Source: Salinivirgaceae bacterium (GTDB lineage: Bacteria > Bacteroidota > Bacteroidia > Bacteroidales > SZUA-534). Taken from it: a DNA stretch of 64,000 nucleotides. Shown here piece by piece: positions 10,801-19,612 of the stretch. The first letter of the stretch is position 1, and each line of letters opens with the position of its first letter. The DNA lies in assembly GCA_017474765.1 (NCBI GenBank), contig JAFVGW010000012.1, positions 62,001 through 126,000 on the forward strand. The letters run 5' to 3'. The translations under genes and the position numbers were made by a program. The notes below the pieces were generated by a model. The model searched no databases and had not been told where the DNA came from. It worked only from the letters and a program-made list of their open reading frames with translations.

Positions 10801-13800
10801 TAACAAGACGGGCGGCACCCTGCAGCTCACCGCACCGCGCCTTACCATTACAGGCAACCTGCGCCTGCTGAGCGACAAACGTCTCGATATTGGCAACAAC
10901 AATCTCAGCCTCACCAGCACTGCCAACATTTACACCGATGCCTACACCGCAACGGCATTCACAGCCGACCGCATGATTGCCACAAGCGGAAGCGCCTCGG
11001 CCGAGGGTCTGACACGCCAGTACAGCAGCAGCCGCAAGAGTCTGCTCTTCCCAATCGGCACCAAGTGTGAGGGCGTAGATTATTATCTGCCAGCCGAAAT
11101 CAGCTATTTGGAAGCGTCGGCATTCGGCAGCGTAACAACCCGCGTGGTTAGCGGCGCACACCCCTTCAGCGATGCCGAGAACTCGTTGAAATGCTATTGG
11201 ATAACCGATGAACAGGGATTCAGCGGTGTCAACGGCATTACCCAAGATTATTGGTACTCAAGCACCGCCCTTGTCAGCGGCACACTCAGCAGCTACGTGC
11301 CTGCACGCTACCACACCGCCGAGTGGACAACCGAGGGAACAGGCGGTGTGCACGAGTCGGCCGATATGCGCTATTTCACTTTCGGCGGCGCTGAGGCAGC
11401 CACTGGCCACTACACCTGCGGCAATCAGTCAGAATCAGCTTTTGCTGAGATTACGCACCTTTACTCGTCAGTTTTTGCAGAAACCGAAGGCGGCAGCCAT
11501 AACGAATGGAACGACCCATTGAGCTGGACAACCACTAAAGTGGGCGACGACCCAATTTTTGAAACAAGTTCTACTATCTATAAATACAATGGTGTGGAAT
11601 TCCAAGCCATTGATGCCGATGGCAATTTCGATGCCGACGGCGCAGTAATGGACGTGGCCACCGCCGCCGCCTATCTTGTACCTACAGCCACCGCAGCTGT
11701 AACCATTGGCTCTGACGTTTGCAACCACACCATTGTGATGAATGCTGACGGGCAAGGTAGCGCAAGCCTGACACTTGCCGAAGGCTCTACACTCAATTTG
11801 GGCGAAACCACCAACCACAGCTTCCCGCTTGTCGATATTGAGACATACGGTGCGGGCCGTTTGGTTATTGGTTCGGCCTACTTTCCAAGTGGCGACTTTG
11901 TGAAATTCCTTGGTGCAAACGGTGGTACGGTTGAGTATCAAAACAATAGTGGCACAGCCTTCACCATGCCCGACATTGCAACCTGCCGTAATCTTGTTAT
12001 CAGTGGTACAGATACTGTGCAGTTCCTTGCTGCCGATGTTCACATTTTCGATAATCTCAAAGTTAGTGGTCAAGCGCAAATACTGAATAGCGCGCCGCAT
12101 AAACTCACTATCGATGGCAACTTGGATATTGAATCGGGGCAGATGTTGCTCAACTGTACCGCACCGCAGTCAATCACCATTGGTGGCGATGTTAAGGTGT
12201 TTGCTGATGCTCTGTTCACAACCGATGGTAGCAATGCTACAACACACACCGTGCAAATAGGGGGTAACCTTAACGCTGAAGGAACATTCTATTCGCCTAA
12301 CGATAATAAAAATCGCATTGAGCTGACTTTTGTAGGTACCAATACCGCTTATGTTACAGGTGTGGGTAAAATCAGTGTTCGTACTATTATTTGCGACAAG
12401 GGCACTGATATGTCGGCTTATCTGATTATTCAAAATAGTAATTTGTATTCGAGCAGCGATAGAGAGTTACTAAAAATAAAGAATGGTACATGCCAGATTG
12501 ATATTGGTGACGGAAATGAAATTTCCCTTTCTACCCAAAGAGACGTTACGATTGAGTCAACAGCACGGCTCTCAATCAAATCGGGTACTGCAAGGGTAGC
12601 TAATTATAATGGTGAACAAACCTATCATTTAATTCTAAATGGTGCGCTCGAAGTTTTGGGTGGCAAACTATATGTTGGTCATGAATCGAGAGTACGATAC
12701 AGCAGTATCAAATATTCGCCAGCAGGCTTGCCTTCAATAACAATTAGCGGAGGTCAGTTGATTGTGAATGGAGCTATCCGCCGTCAAGACGGACAGCTGC
12801 TCGGCTCGCTTATCTACAACCAGACGGGCGGCGAGGTGATTGTGATGGGCAAAAATCGCGCAAGCGAGAACACTACAGGTAACAACAACCTGAGTTTGGC
12901 CTTGTTTGAGGTGCTCAGCACAGGAGAGTTCACAATGACGGGCGGCACACTGCGCGTTTACGGCGTTGATGCCGCAAATGGCGAAAGCGGAACCAGTGCT
13001 GGCGACATATTCATTTGCGCAAGCAAGGCAACCAACACTGGCGGCCAGATTGTTGTGGGCGACGGCGCAACCGTCACCAGCCAGAAGCTGATAACCAATG
13101 TCAGTCTCAACAGCCTGACTGTCAACCCGTATGCAACACTCGGCGTTTATAGCTATCCGCTCGAGGCGAAAGACATTACAATTGAGGACCACGGCAACCT
13201 GCTGTTGCTGGGCCATACGCTCACAATCAAACACGGTTTGTACAACCGCAACGTTACGGTTGAGTTGGGCAGCGAGAGCCACGGCTTTGTGGTTGGCAGC
13301 GAGAACCACACTACCTACTTCACTGGCAGCAATATGCAAATTGGCGGTGCAAACGGTAACGTTACCAATTTTGCCAACTTGCAGATAACTGGCACACTCA
13401 CTCTGCTCGAAAACTCTGACATTCAAGTCGATAAGAAACTCACGCTTACGTCGGGAACTGTAACCGACGGCGGCAACACCATTAACCTTATTGGCGATGT
13501 TGAGAACAACGGCCGATTCATTAGCAACACCGATGCAGGCGGTCTGAGATTCGGCGGCGAGGCGGCAACGCAGTATGTGCGCGGCCGCGGCTATGGCGAG
13601 TACGGCTCTGTTACGGTGGCCAACCCGCAGCGCGTTGTGCTCAACACCGATGCCACAATCAACCGCAAACTCACACTCGACGGTCTGCTCTATATCAACG
13701 TGAGCCGACTCACACTTGGCAGCGCGGCTACAGTTGAGGCAGCCAGCGGCAGCACACTCAACGCCAGCCGTATGATTCTGCTCAACGGTGCGCAAGAGGA

Positions 13801-16800
13801 CCACGGTGTCCGCAAGATATTGCCGACAGGCAGCAGCAATGTGCTTATCCCGATAGGCATTGAGGGCAACTACACACCTGCTTACTACAGCTTTGCGGCA
13901 AACACAGTTGCAGGCGCAACTCTCACGGTGAAAACCGTCGGCTATCTGAACCGCAACCTTGCCGTAACACCGCCGTCGTATTATTTGGATTACTACTGGT
14001 GTGTCAGCACCACTGGCTTTAATGAGGAAAATGATGAGCACGATGCCACCACCAATAGCAAATTCAGTGTTACCCAGCAATATACCTACACTGATGCGCT
14101 GCTTGTTGACAAAGCGACCCACGGCACCACAGAAAGCAGTATGCTGCTTGAATATCTGCGCACAGTGGGAAAATACCATTGGATGATAGGTGTAAGTGGC
14201 AATATCGATGTCGATGAAAACATAATCACCTTTAACCCAATGGGCCACCTTGAAGGCGAATACACTGCTGGTGTGGTCAACGATGACCAATATTACACAG
14301 AACTGCCATATCTCTACTCGCTTCACGATGGCGAATGGGACGACCCTGCAACTTGGGGAACAGAACCTTATGGATGCACTGACGAGCGTTACTGTTTTGA
14401 AGGGCACTATAATACAATACCCGACGGCAACCCAGTAATCATTCAAAATGGGCACACAGTTACCGTCAGCAAAGATGGCACACACTCATACACTCTGGAA
14501 TTTGGCGGATTGGAAAGCACGCTTAATGTGGCTGAAACCTTCAACAACGACTTTGGCCGCGTTTATGGCGTTGGCCGCATACAAATGGAATCCACTGAAA
14601 AGCGTCCGTTTATGTTCCCCGCAGGCGACTTTGCCGACTTTATGAACGACCCGCGCAGCGTTGTCATTTTCGACAGCAAGAATCGCGATGGTGTCTTGTC
14701 GAAAACCCCAGGAACGTCGTCGCAACCATTGCAGAATGTTATCATAAAAGGTAGCTACAATACCAAAATAATGGCGAGCGATGCTTGGGTTATTAATGGC
14801 GACCTGACTATAGAAAGCGGTGCCACCTTGGACAACACCCAATACAATACGCCAATTGTGGTGGGCGGCAACTGGATTGATGAAAATACGGCAAGCGAAA
14901 AAGGATACTTTGCAGGAAAATCGACTGTTGAGTTCAGCGGCGATTCAACCCAGCGCATTCTGCTCAACAAGCCCCAGCCGTTCTACAACGTGGTAATCAA
15001 CAACAGCGGCGCGCTTGGCAGCGACAGCGTCATTGTCGGCCTGAACACCAAAGACGGACTATCGTCATTCACCGTATCCAACAACATACGGTTTATCGAC
15101 GGCTACCTGATTGTCGATACCACACTACACGCACCAGTTTTGGCTCGCACAGCTACCGCAACAGGGGCTTCGGCGGCGTCGTTCGTCAGCGGGCCGATTG
15201 GCAGGGATTTGGCTTCGGGCGGCAATTTCACCTTCCCAGTGGGCAACAACGGCCGTTATGCCGCAACGCCACTCACAAATGTCAGTGCAGGCGGTGTTTG
15301 GATGGTCGATTACGTCGATAGCCTTTATCAGGCCTATGATGACAATGATTTGCCAATCCAGCACGTGAGCTATGAGTATTGGCGAATGTATCCGCCAGCA
15401 GATGGCGCTACGGCAAAAATCGGCCTGCGCTACGACAGCCAGACACTGCCGACAGTCAACAAGAGCAATAGCAGCCAGTTGAAGAAACTCACCGTTGCCG
15501 AGCACCCAGCCGACATTTGGACCAGCGTTGAAAGCTCACGCTCTGGCACTGTGCTCACCACAACCACAGCGCAAGTGGCGCAAGGCTACAGCAATGTCTA
15601 TTCAATCGGCTACATTGGCACCACAGCCCGCTTCGACGAGAATGGCATTATGAGCTATACAATATGCGACAACGGCGGCGAGGCCAACATACCAATTCTG
15701 TTCACAGGCACGCCCGACTATACTCTTACCTATACGGTTAAGTACAACGGTGTTGAAGTCAGCCGCAAGAGCGTAAAATTCAGCGGCGATGGAAATCTGA
15801 CCATTGCGGCCAAAGATTTGGGCTTCCGCAGCATAACAGAGCCTTACATTATTGAGCTTGCAACAGTTAGCGATGCCAGTGGCGAAGGTGCTATTTCGTA
15901 CCGACGAAACAGCTCGGACGAGGTTGTTGACAAGGCAAAAGTGTACGTCTACTACAACGCTCTGCCCGAAATCAGTGGCGATGACGAAGTTGGCAGTGGC
16001 GATGTGCGCGAGTATGCAGTTCTGCCGTTCAGCGGCACCGTACCGCCTTATACTGACTCGCTCTACACTTGGTCTCATACAGGTGCGGCAGTTGGGTTTG
16101 CACCAGCCAACGAACGCGTTACCAACGTAACATTCGGCGCAACTGGCACAACAACACTTAACGCAAAAGTTACTTACAAATATTCCGAAGAGTTCAGTTG
16201 CTCGAACAACCGCGATTTTGAAATCAACGTTCTGCCCGAACCAACCCCACACATTGTGGCTTCAAACGGACTCAATGCCTGCACAGGAAATGCGGCTGCA
16301 ACAAGTAAAACCTATACCTATTCAACCACAACCGTTCCAAACCACAGCTATAAGTGGACAGTTACGAACGGCACAATAAAATCGGGGGAAGGTAGCAACT
16401 TGTGCACAGTGGAATGGAATGATGGCGCAGCAAATGGAACAATAACTGTTGAAGAATGGATTACAGGTTCCAACCCCAAAATCAGCGGTTCCGACTCGAA
16501 AACCGTCAAACTCTACACAGTGCCGTCGCTTGCCGATGTAAGCGTTTCAATGCCAAATAAAGTTTGCTATGGCACAGGTGCCAATATCACAATTTCAAGT
16601 ATCACAGATGGTTATCGATTCACAGTTTACAATAGCAGTGGCGCAATGAGCGGTGAAATATCTGGCAGCCAAGAGTTTTCTCACTCAACAGTTTCAATCA
16701 CCGAGGCTCAAAGTATCTATCTTGTTGTTGCTAACGATGGCTGTGAAAAGCGGACAGAAGACCAAGAAATTGATGTTGAATTGAAACCCGATTTAACTCT

Positions 16801-18655
16801 CGCCGATATTCCTAATTTATATATCGGCAAATCAGCCGAGTTCGGCTATACAAACAACAATGCACTAACGTCGATGAAATATACCTTCACCTACGCTGGT
16901 GGTGGAAACGATAAAACTGATGAAACATTGTTAGGCATATTCGAAATCAGCGTGCCGACCACAATCGACAGATTATCAGGAACACTGCAAGTCAAATCAG
17001 AAGATGGTAATTTGCATTGCGCAACCGATTACACAATTGATGAGCCAGTTTCGCAAGAGTATCTGTGGAAGGGAGATGATGCCGATTGGGGCAAAGCCAC
17101 AAACTGGTGGCCAGGCTCGGTGCCCACAACCGACAAATCAGCTCATATCAGCACTTATGGAAAAGAAAAAGAGTGGCCAGTTGTTGGTGATGCAGCCAAT
17201 GTCAATACTTTGACAATGGAGAGTGGCGCAACTGTAACCATTGATGCAGGTAAAACTCTTGCTATAAATGGCGATGTTGACTGCGCAGGCGAGTTCCTTG
17301 GCAATGGTACAGTAACCTTCACCGATGCTGAGCACAACGTTTCAGGCTCGTCGGTAACCTTTGCCAACCTCACCAATAATGGAACAGTTGCAGCTGCCAA
17401 CGATATTTCAGTTACAGGCACACTCAACAATGCTGGCAGCTTCGGCGGTGATGGTGCGGTAGTGCTCTCGGGCAGCAACGCACAGACCATTGAAGGCAAC
17501 GGTGAGTTCACCAATGTAACCGTGAACAACGCAAGCGGAATCAGCGTAAGCGGTCAGCCGACATTCAACGGCGCAATGACATTCGCCAACGGCATTGTAA
17601 CACCTGCCGTGCGAATCAACGTTGGCGCAACAGGCACAATGACCCAGACAGGCAACAGCTGGGTCAACGGCGAAGTGGAGAAAACTTGGGCAGATGCAGA
17701 CAAGAGCAAGTTCGACTTTGTGATAGGTGGCAGTAAACACGCCGCCAAAGTGGGCGTAACACCAACTGCAAATGGCGCAACCTTCACCGCAAGCTATGCC
17801 TTCAGCGAGGGTGCCGACCCGATAACCAAAGAGAGCGAAAACGTGTCGTTGCCCAAAGGCTTGGAACGTGTCAGCCAGATGCAGTCGTGGAATATCCACG
17901 GCGACAAGCCAAGCCACATAACACTCTATTGGGACGACTTCAGCGGCGTAACCAATGCTAATGATGGATTAGTGATTGCACACGAAAAAACGTCGGGCAA
18001 TTGGGAAATGCTTACAGGTTTGGTTTCGGATAATTCGATAACCACCCAAGACGCCGTTTCGTCGTACAGCGCATTCACCTTCGGCGCCAAGAACCAAGAC
18101 CCCGATATCAATCCGCTGCCCGTAACCTTCGCCGCCTTCACAGGCCGCCAAGATGGCAACAGCATTGTACTCGAGTGGGCCACAGCATCGGAAAACAATA
18201 ACAACTACTTCGAGATTGAGCGCTCGGTTGATGGTGTCAACTACGTTACAATTGGATATGTTGATGGCGCGGGCGATTCGAACGCTCTGCTTGGCTATCA
18301 GTTTACTGATAATGCTCCAGAGCAGGGCCAGCTCTACTATCGCCTGTCGCAGGTTGACTTCGACGGCGCACGCGAGTATGCCGACAAGGTTGTGACAGTG
18401 CTTTACACGGGCAGCGAGATTGAAAAATTGACCATTGTGCCCAACCCGACTGACGGACTGTTCAAAGTGAGCGCGTCCGGTTCGATGGCTGGCGGCAGAA
18501 TTGAGTTGCTGTCGCAGGCTGGCCAGTTGGTTCGAATTGTCAACGTTGACAGTTTCGATGCCACAATCGACATCAGCGATTTGCCAAGCGGAATTTACGT
18601 TCTGCGGTTCGTAACCGACACAAAGGTCTTGCAGCAGAAGGTTGTTAAATACTAA
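4817..18655 (+). CDS. Giant T9SS-secreted modular surface protein, 4612 residues
   Basis: Residues 1-36 form a signal peptide (hydrophobic LLCLLWLALVGMV, cleavage near AFA/ATY). The last ~78 residues are a type A T9SS sorting domain (IVPNPTDGLF near residue 4537; DISDLPSGIYVLRF near the end; KVVKY terminus), so export across the outer membrane and surface anchoring or release are expected. The domain before it (about 4434-4530, LPVTFAAFTGRQDG...) is the Fn3-like module that often precedes such tails. A recurring W-rich motif (NWTDAATW, AWDDPNVW, EWNDPLSW, EWDDPATW, DWGKATNW) occurs near residues 47, 1278, 2227, 3170 and 4090. Parallel-beta-helix-like short repeats with G-T-L-x-L patterns lie between. 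Residues ~3700-4060 look PKD/Ig-like. Adhesin or surface-layer roles are inference; no catalytic domain was recognised. Start: ATG at 4817 with GGAGGA upstream. Confidence 0.9.
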   Translation: MKRLALNHGNRTKSNSKLLCLLWLALVGMVSNRAFAATYTVAQSGNWTDAATWDGTQPANSISINEDITINVPADCELTIDTDVQIYYNNQDQDRIITLTGEGLIKIAGGKTFTLKNDHATGQNEKNKNKANLQCDIEIEEGGTLELDVLNVAFDTDNGHDITGPGTIYFSRTGAYNNNRCRIQVSNLTKPITDCQFLYASTPQKFTYENTCSYVLPGTYYDMGSRASTMNVYDNVIVSHNSYIEPGGITYISKSSNAHISFNTLSNNQPVTFNVDVTLNSIANVSSLTIADTNTLTIAGNITWNNNFTLPKNLIIADGGNLTINNTPTLPENITIENGGTLNLTGGVTLTNNITIEEGGILNLSGNVNLGCDIAIAKDGVLNMSGQYISFAATELSQYANITGEGTIKFSKTNGSAFISNLTNCLSCDTVIYPSNQSIIYEPSCTHMLPGTYYNAEARATEIYLCGDVTVTNQYWNKQGIVFNGEEGTTITLNFINSDANRTLTFNIDATITNNTNTNNRISAITVTDGKKLTFTGNTEINPNLSLLGDIEIAAGATLSLGGEHIYFANDDFSKTANITGAGTIKFSKNGTANVHRLTSCIDGITATYQYNQRVTYDNTCIRIIPGTYYNLTIDKAEMPLCGDVTVNNQFSAAQNMTLSCEEGRNPTLTVGNINYNNTNRNLTFNVNTTITDNTNYQNRISAITVVEGKKVTFIGNTNINTNVTLAGDIEIAEGATLNLGGEHTYFATDDLLTQKANIIGDGKVVFTKNPSSRIWRLTECQNCKFEYIGTGHVVYEGTSTHILPGTYNNLEVRGNSSITLCGDVTVNGWYWNKLGIEFNGVSGNEKITLNELKGDNNKWNYTFNVDATINGPFTNSIINLTVGDGKTVEINGNGTITGDLYLGANSTLAIGENKILTLNRALNVENNATLTGEGSGGYIAFTAEHAINVKAGSTLTINGIISNNSADMTLGGAFNITDGSDFYLSCSTVNFTPTSALSGSGILTFSANPLTIASLTSCLGDNVAFGETVIYAATSTRIIPAKYNNLTLNTADGKNITLCGSTTVEGTLTWNNGRIVLDGCKLALNGQPAVGAGSANHMVLTDDTGLLTYNMTHNESASGSTVHFYVGSYNSLSKTYLYAPVDIVGINADADYTVSIRTVGTALSGLATDLRRYWDIQTTGDAALVSDGSLILHYDAADDNLNYGQTLNADSEGYWRAYNGSTLINNGSVASPYTGNVITISAADINATEGLADNDINGIWTAAEYPKITTLYTFYNGAWDDPNVWTTDPTGKTHINTLGIWPNKSYDAVILAEREVIGLDDPANNAIAARTVQIARGGMLDIGTHTPDFNNVYGEGTLRIDGDFPTIGDYNAFVSKDGGTTEFYGSGHTGEIKHFEYNNLILNYDDNATRTFPNEERKQLNINGYLTISKGKINFSNTQQAIHIGSDLNISANGGIYIYRGTPGVTHYDTVQVGGNFINRGEFVLTLRDSYGHAEAYNAEGSSGRGVLRFTGEENARFECYNTTKMAQILLDKGTDHNSVLTVYSDSYDHFSLWGKAKDDYDDGEANFRNYISDISKYTKPIGLWRGTIELTGKIKIESLSEGGNKDGMMFYIPQTSGMIINGPDVKVYVRTDDGQTKVGYANFISAGYFRIESGLLDARAGSGISFRGTAIMEINGGTVRCSQFRPEQSVSNGIVTYIQTGGTFIVDGQGGVDATMPAFYMPFAANTFIMTGGTIDVRNSGRSGNNGKSTSNGGAFVVGCDPRVSSITGGEIIVNTGRASSGNVKCRDDYLISCAIPLWNLTLRNDSLYYGTSNTQWAYGGHRLSDHEGKVKNTTDVSFTCVTEIKNDLTICSGVKFYTDGKDLTIGGNLVIEDGAEVYTDNSEIIFNGNRLQDLTNNGTVTSGGESGFYSLTVNSGTRLRPLQNTTLRGTLTLHEGGELTDGVSNIVYTLYGNADISGTHPASANNGKIVFTGSADQTISGSGSGQLNHVSINKTGGTLQLTAPRLTITGNLRLLSDKRLDIGNNNLSLTSTANIYTDAYTATAFTADRMIATSGSASAEGLTRQYSSSRKSLLFPIGTKCEGVDYYLPAEISYLEASAFGSVTTRVVSGAHPFSDAENSLKCYWITDEQGFSGVNGITQDYWYSSTALVSGTLSSYVPARYHTAEWTTEGTGGVHESADMRYFTFGGAEAATGHYTCGNQSESAFAEITHLYSSVFAETEGGSHNEWNDPLSWTTTKVGDDPIFETSSTIYKYNGVEFQAIDADGNFDADGAVMDVATAAAYLVPTATAAVTIGSDVCNHTIVMNADGQGSASLTLAEGSTLNLGETTNHSFPLVDIETYGAGRLVIGSAYFPSGDFVKFLGANGGTVEYQNNSGTAFTMPDIATCRNLVISGTDTVQFLAADVHIFDNLKVSGQAQILNSAPHKLTIDGNLDIESGQMLLNCTAPQSITIGGDVKVFADALFTTDGSNATTHTVQIGGNLNAEGTFYSPNDNKNRIELTFVGTNTAYVTGVGKISVRTIICDKGTDMSAYLIIQNSNLYSSSDRELLKIKNGTCQIDIGDGNEISLSTQRDVTIESTARLSIKSGTARVANYNGEQTYHLILNGALEVLGGKLYVGHESRVRYSSIKYSPAGLPSITISGGQLIVNGAIRRQDGQLLGSLIYNQTGGEVIVMGKNRASENTTGNNNLSLALFEVLSTGEFTMTGGTLRVYGVDAANGESGTSAGDIFICASKATNTGGQIVVGDGATVTSQKLITNVSLNSLTVNPYATLGVYSYPLEAKDITIEDHGNLLLLGHTLTIKHGLYNRNVTVELGSESHGFVVGSENHTTYFTGSNMQIGGANGNVTNFANLQITGTLTLLENSDIQVDKKLTLTSGTVTDGGNTINLIGDVENNGRFISNTDAGGLRFGGEAATQYVRGRGYGEYGSVTVANPQRVVLNTDATINRKLTLDGLLYINVSRLTLGSAATVEAASGSTLNASRMILLNGAQEDHGVRKILPTGSSNVLIPIGIEGNYTPAYYSFAANTVAGATLTVKTVGYLNRNLAVTPPSYYLDYYWCVSTTGFNEENDEHDATTNSKFSVTQQYTYTDALLVDKATHGTTESSMLLEYLRTVGKYHWMIGVSGNIDVDENIITFNPMGHLEGEYTAGVVNDDQYYTELPYLYSLHDGEWDDPATWGTEPYGCTDERYCFEGHYNTIPDGNPVIIQNGHTVTVSKDGTHSYTLEFGGLESTLNVAETFNNDFGRVYGVGRIQMESTEKRPFMFPAGDFADFMNDPRSVVIFDSKNRDGVLSKTPGTSSQPLQNVIIKGSYNTKIMASDAWVINGDLTIESGATLDNTQYNTPIVVGGNWIDENTASEKGYFAGKSTVEFSGDSTQRILLNKPQPFYNVVINNSGALGSDSVIVGLNTKDGLSSFTVSNNIRFIDGYLIVDTTLHAPVLARTATATGASAASFVSGPIGRDLASGGNFTFPVGNNGRYAATPLTNVSAGGVWMVDYVDSLYQAYDDNDLPIQHVSYEYWRMYPPADGATAKIGLRYDSQTLPTVNKSNSSQLKKLTVAEHPADIWTSVESSRSGTVLTTTTAQVAQGYSNVYSIGYIGTTARFDENGIMSYTICDNGGEANIPILFTGTPDYTLTYTVKYNGVEVSRKSVKFSGDGNLTIAAKDLGFRSITEPYIIELATVSDASGEGAISYRRNSSDEVVDKAKVYVYYNALPEISGDDEVGSGDVREYAVLPFSGTVPPYTDSLYTWSHTGAAVGFAPANERVTNVTFGATGTTTLNAKVTYKYSEEFSCSNNRDFEINVLPEPTPHIVASNGLNACTGNAAATSKTYTYSTTTVPNHSYKWTVTNGTIKSGEGSNLCTVEWNDGAANGTITVEEWITGSNPKISGSDSKTVKLYTVPSLADVSVSMPNKVCYGTGANITISSITDGYRFTVYNSSGAMSGEISGSQEFSHSTVSITEAQSIYLVVANDGCEKRTEDQEIDVELKPDLTLADIPNLYIGKSAEFGYTNNNALTSMKYTFTYAGGGNDKTDETLLGIFEISVPTTIDRLSGTLQVKSEDGNLHCATDYTIDEPVSQEYLWKGDDADWGKATNWWPGSVPTTDKSAHISTYGKEKEWPVVGDAANVNTLTMESGATVTIDAGKTLAINGDVDCAGEFLGNGTVTFTDAEHNVSGSSVTFANLTNNGTVAAANDISVTGTLNNAGSFGGDGAVVLSGSNAQTIEGNGEFTNVTVNNASGISVSGQPTFNGAMTFANGIVTPAVRINVGATGTMTQTGNSWVNGEVEKTWADADKSKFDFVIGGSKHAAKVGVTPTANGATFTASYAFSEGADPITKESENVSLPKGLERVSQMQSWNIHGDKPSHITLYWDDFSGVTNANDGLVIAHEKTSGNWEMLTGLVSDNSITTQDAVSSYSAFTFGAKNQDPDINPLPVTFAAFTGRQDGNSIVLEWATASENNNNYFEIERSVDGVNYVTIGYVDGAGDSNALLGYQFTDNAPEQGQLYYRLSQVDFDGAREYADKVVTVLYTGSEIEKLTIVPNPTDGLFKVSASGSMAGGRIELLSQAGQLVRIVNVDSFDATIDISDLPSGIYVLRFVTDTKVLQQKVVKY
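5933..7540 (+). repeat. Three tandem ~177-179-residue repeat units inside the giant gene
   Basis: Units begin at residues 373, 550 and 729 with DIAIAKDG, DIEIAAGA and DIEIAEGA. Each then reads through a GEHxYFAxxD segment, TANITGAGTIKFSK, xPGTYYN, LCGDVTV and TFNVDATI in the same order. The period is 531-537 nt. The units are clearly diverged at DNA level, so the duplication is not very recent. More decayed copies flank them (LPGTYYD near 5465, IIPAKYNN near 7935). Confidence 0.8.
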
Positions 18656-18695
18656 AAAACGCGAGCCGGGTCGATTTGATCCGGCTTCGTTTTTA
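18656..18695 (+). terminator. Intrinsic terminator of the giant gene
   Basis: The hairpin AAAACGCGAGCCGG / CCGGCTTCGTTTTT (one bulge, 11-nt loop) overlaps the stop codon region and ends in a T run. Confidence 0.8.
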
Positions 18696-18747
18696 TTGAG
18701 CAACCATTTTTAAAAACACTTATTTTAGCACGGCTAACAATAATGAT

Positions 18748-19518
18748 ATGCTGAAGCGAATATTCACTAATGAGCGGGCGGTGATGGCGGTTATCATTGC
18801 CAATGCCGTGATAATTTTCTTGCAGGAGTGTGGATTCAACGCTCCCGCGCTTGATGTGCTCGACATTGTCTGCACGTTGTTTTTTGTGGTTGAGGCGGTC
18901 ACCAAAATCCGTCTGTACAGTTGGAAAAACTATTGGGCTGAAGGTTGGAACAGGCTCGATTTCTGTGTGGTGATGATTTCGCTGCCGTCGGTGCTGGAGT
19001 TGCTGGTGCCTGTTTTAGGCGGGTTCGAGGCTTTGCAGACGCTGAGAGTGCTGCGTATCATGAAATTTTTCCGCACATTTCGTTTCTTCCCCGATTTCTC
19101 AGTCATTGTGGCGCACTTCCGCGATGCCATACGCAAGTCAATCGGCATCATGTGTTCGTTCATGCTGCTGATAATCATTGTCGCGCTTCTTTGCACATCA
19201 GTGCTTAAAGAACTTGCGCCACAGTATTTTGGCTCGGTTTGGGAGTCGGTCTATACCATTTTCCGTATGTGCACGGTTGAGGGCTGGTATGAGGTGCCCG
19301 ATGCCATTGCCGCCGTCTCTTCTCCGTTCTGGGGCGGAGTGGCAAAGTTGTTTTTCTGCATGCTGTTGGTTTTGGGAGGCATCATAGGCCTGTCGCTCAT
19401 CAATTCCATCTTTGTTGATGAGATGGTATCGGACAACAACGACGACATCAAAGCCCAACTCAGCCGCCTTGAGCAGCAACTGCACGAACTCAACGAGCGG
19501 TTGGATAAGCGGGAATAG
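18748..19518 (+). CDS. Voltage-gated-type cation channel (ion transporter family)
   Basis: 256 residues with six hydrophobic segments, the layout of one bacterial voltage-gated channel subunit that works as a tetramer in the inner membrane. An S4-like helix with spaced arginines (LRVLRIMKFFRTFRFF) lies near residues 96-111. The pore loop reads FRMCTVEGWYEV, comparable to the TxExW filter of bacterial sodium channels, with Glu as the selectivity residue. The C-terminus (residues ~225-256, IKAQLSRLEQQLHELNERLDKRE) is a coiled coil, as in this family. The ion is not certain from sequence. Transcription probably starts from a TATTTTAG box at 18721-18728. Confidence 0.85.
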   Translation: MLKRIFTNERAVMAVIIANAVIIFLQECGFNAPALDVLDIVCTLFFVVEAVTKIRLYSWKNYWAEGWNRLDFCVVMISLPSVLELLVPVLGGFEALQTLRVLRIMKFFRTFRFFPDFSVIVAHFRDAIRKSIGIMCSFMLLIIIVALLCTSVLKELAPQYFGSVWESVYTIFRMCTVEGWYEVPDAIAAVSSPFWGGVAKLFFCMLLVLGGIIGLSLINSIFVDEMVSDNNDDIKAQLSRLEQQLHELNERLDKRE

Positions 19519-19559
19519 TTTTGTTAATAATTAGTTGTAAAAAAAGAGCATTGTGGTAG

Positions 19560-19589
19560 TTGGCACATATTCAACAAAACTACCTTTAG
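19560..19589 (+). promoter_or_regulatory. Promoter of the DksA/TraR-like gene
   Basis: TTGG at 19560-19563 and TACCTTTAG at 19581-19589, separated by 17 nt, resemble the Bacteroidota -33/-7 pair (TTG, then TAnnTTTG). They lie 24 nt before the ATG at 19613. Confidence 0.5.
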
Positions 19590-19612
19590 CGCCCAATAAA
19601 TACCATACCACT

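Noticed and set aside
8306..17917. Several long open frames on the minus strand opposite the giant gene, up to 583 codons (12734-14485).
   Set aside because: They lack start signals and family motifs, and their composition mirrors the codon bias and repeats of the plus-strand gene. They are shadows.
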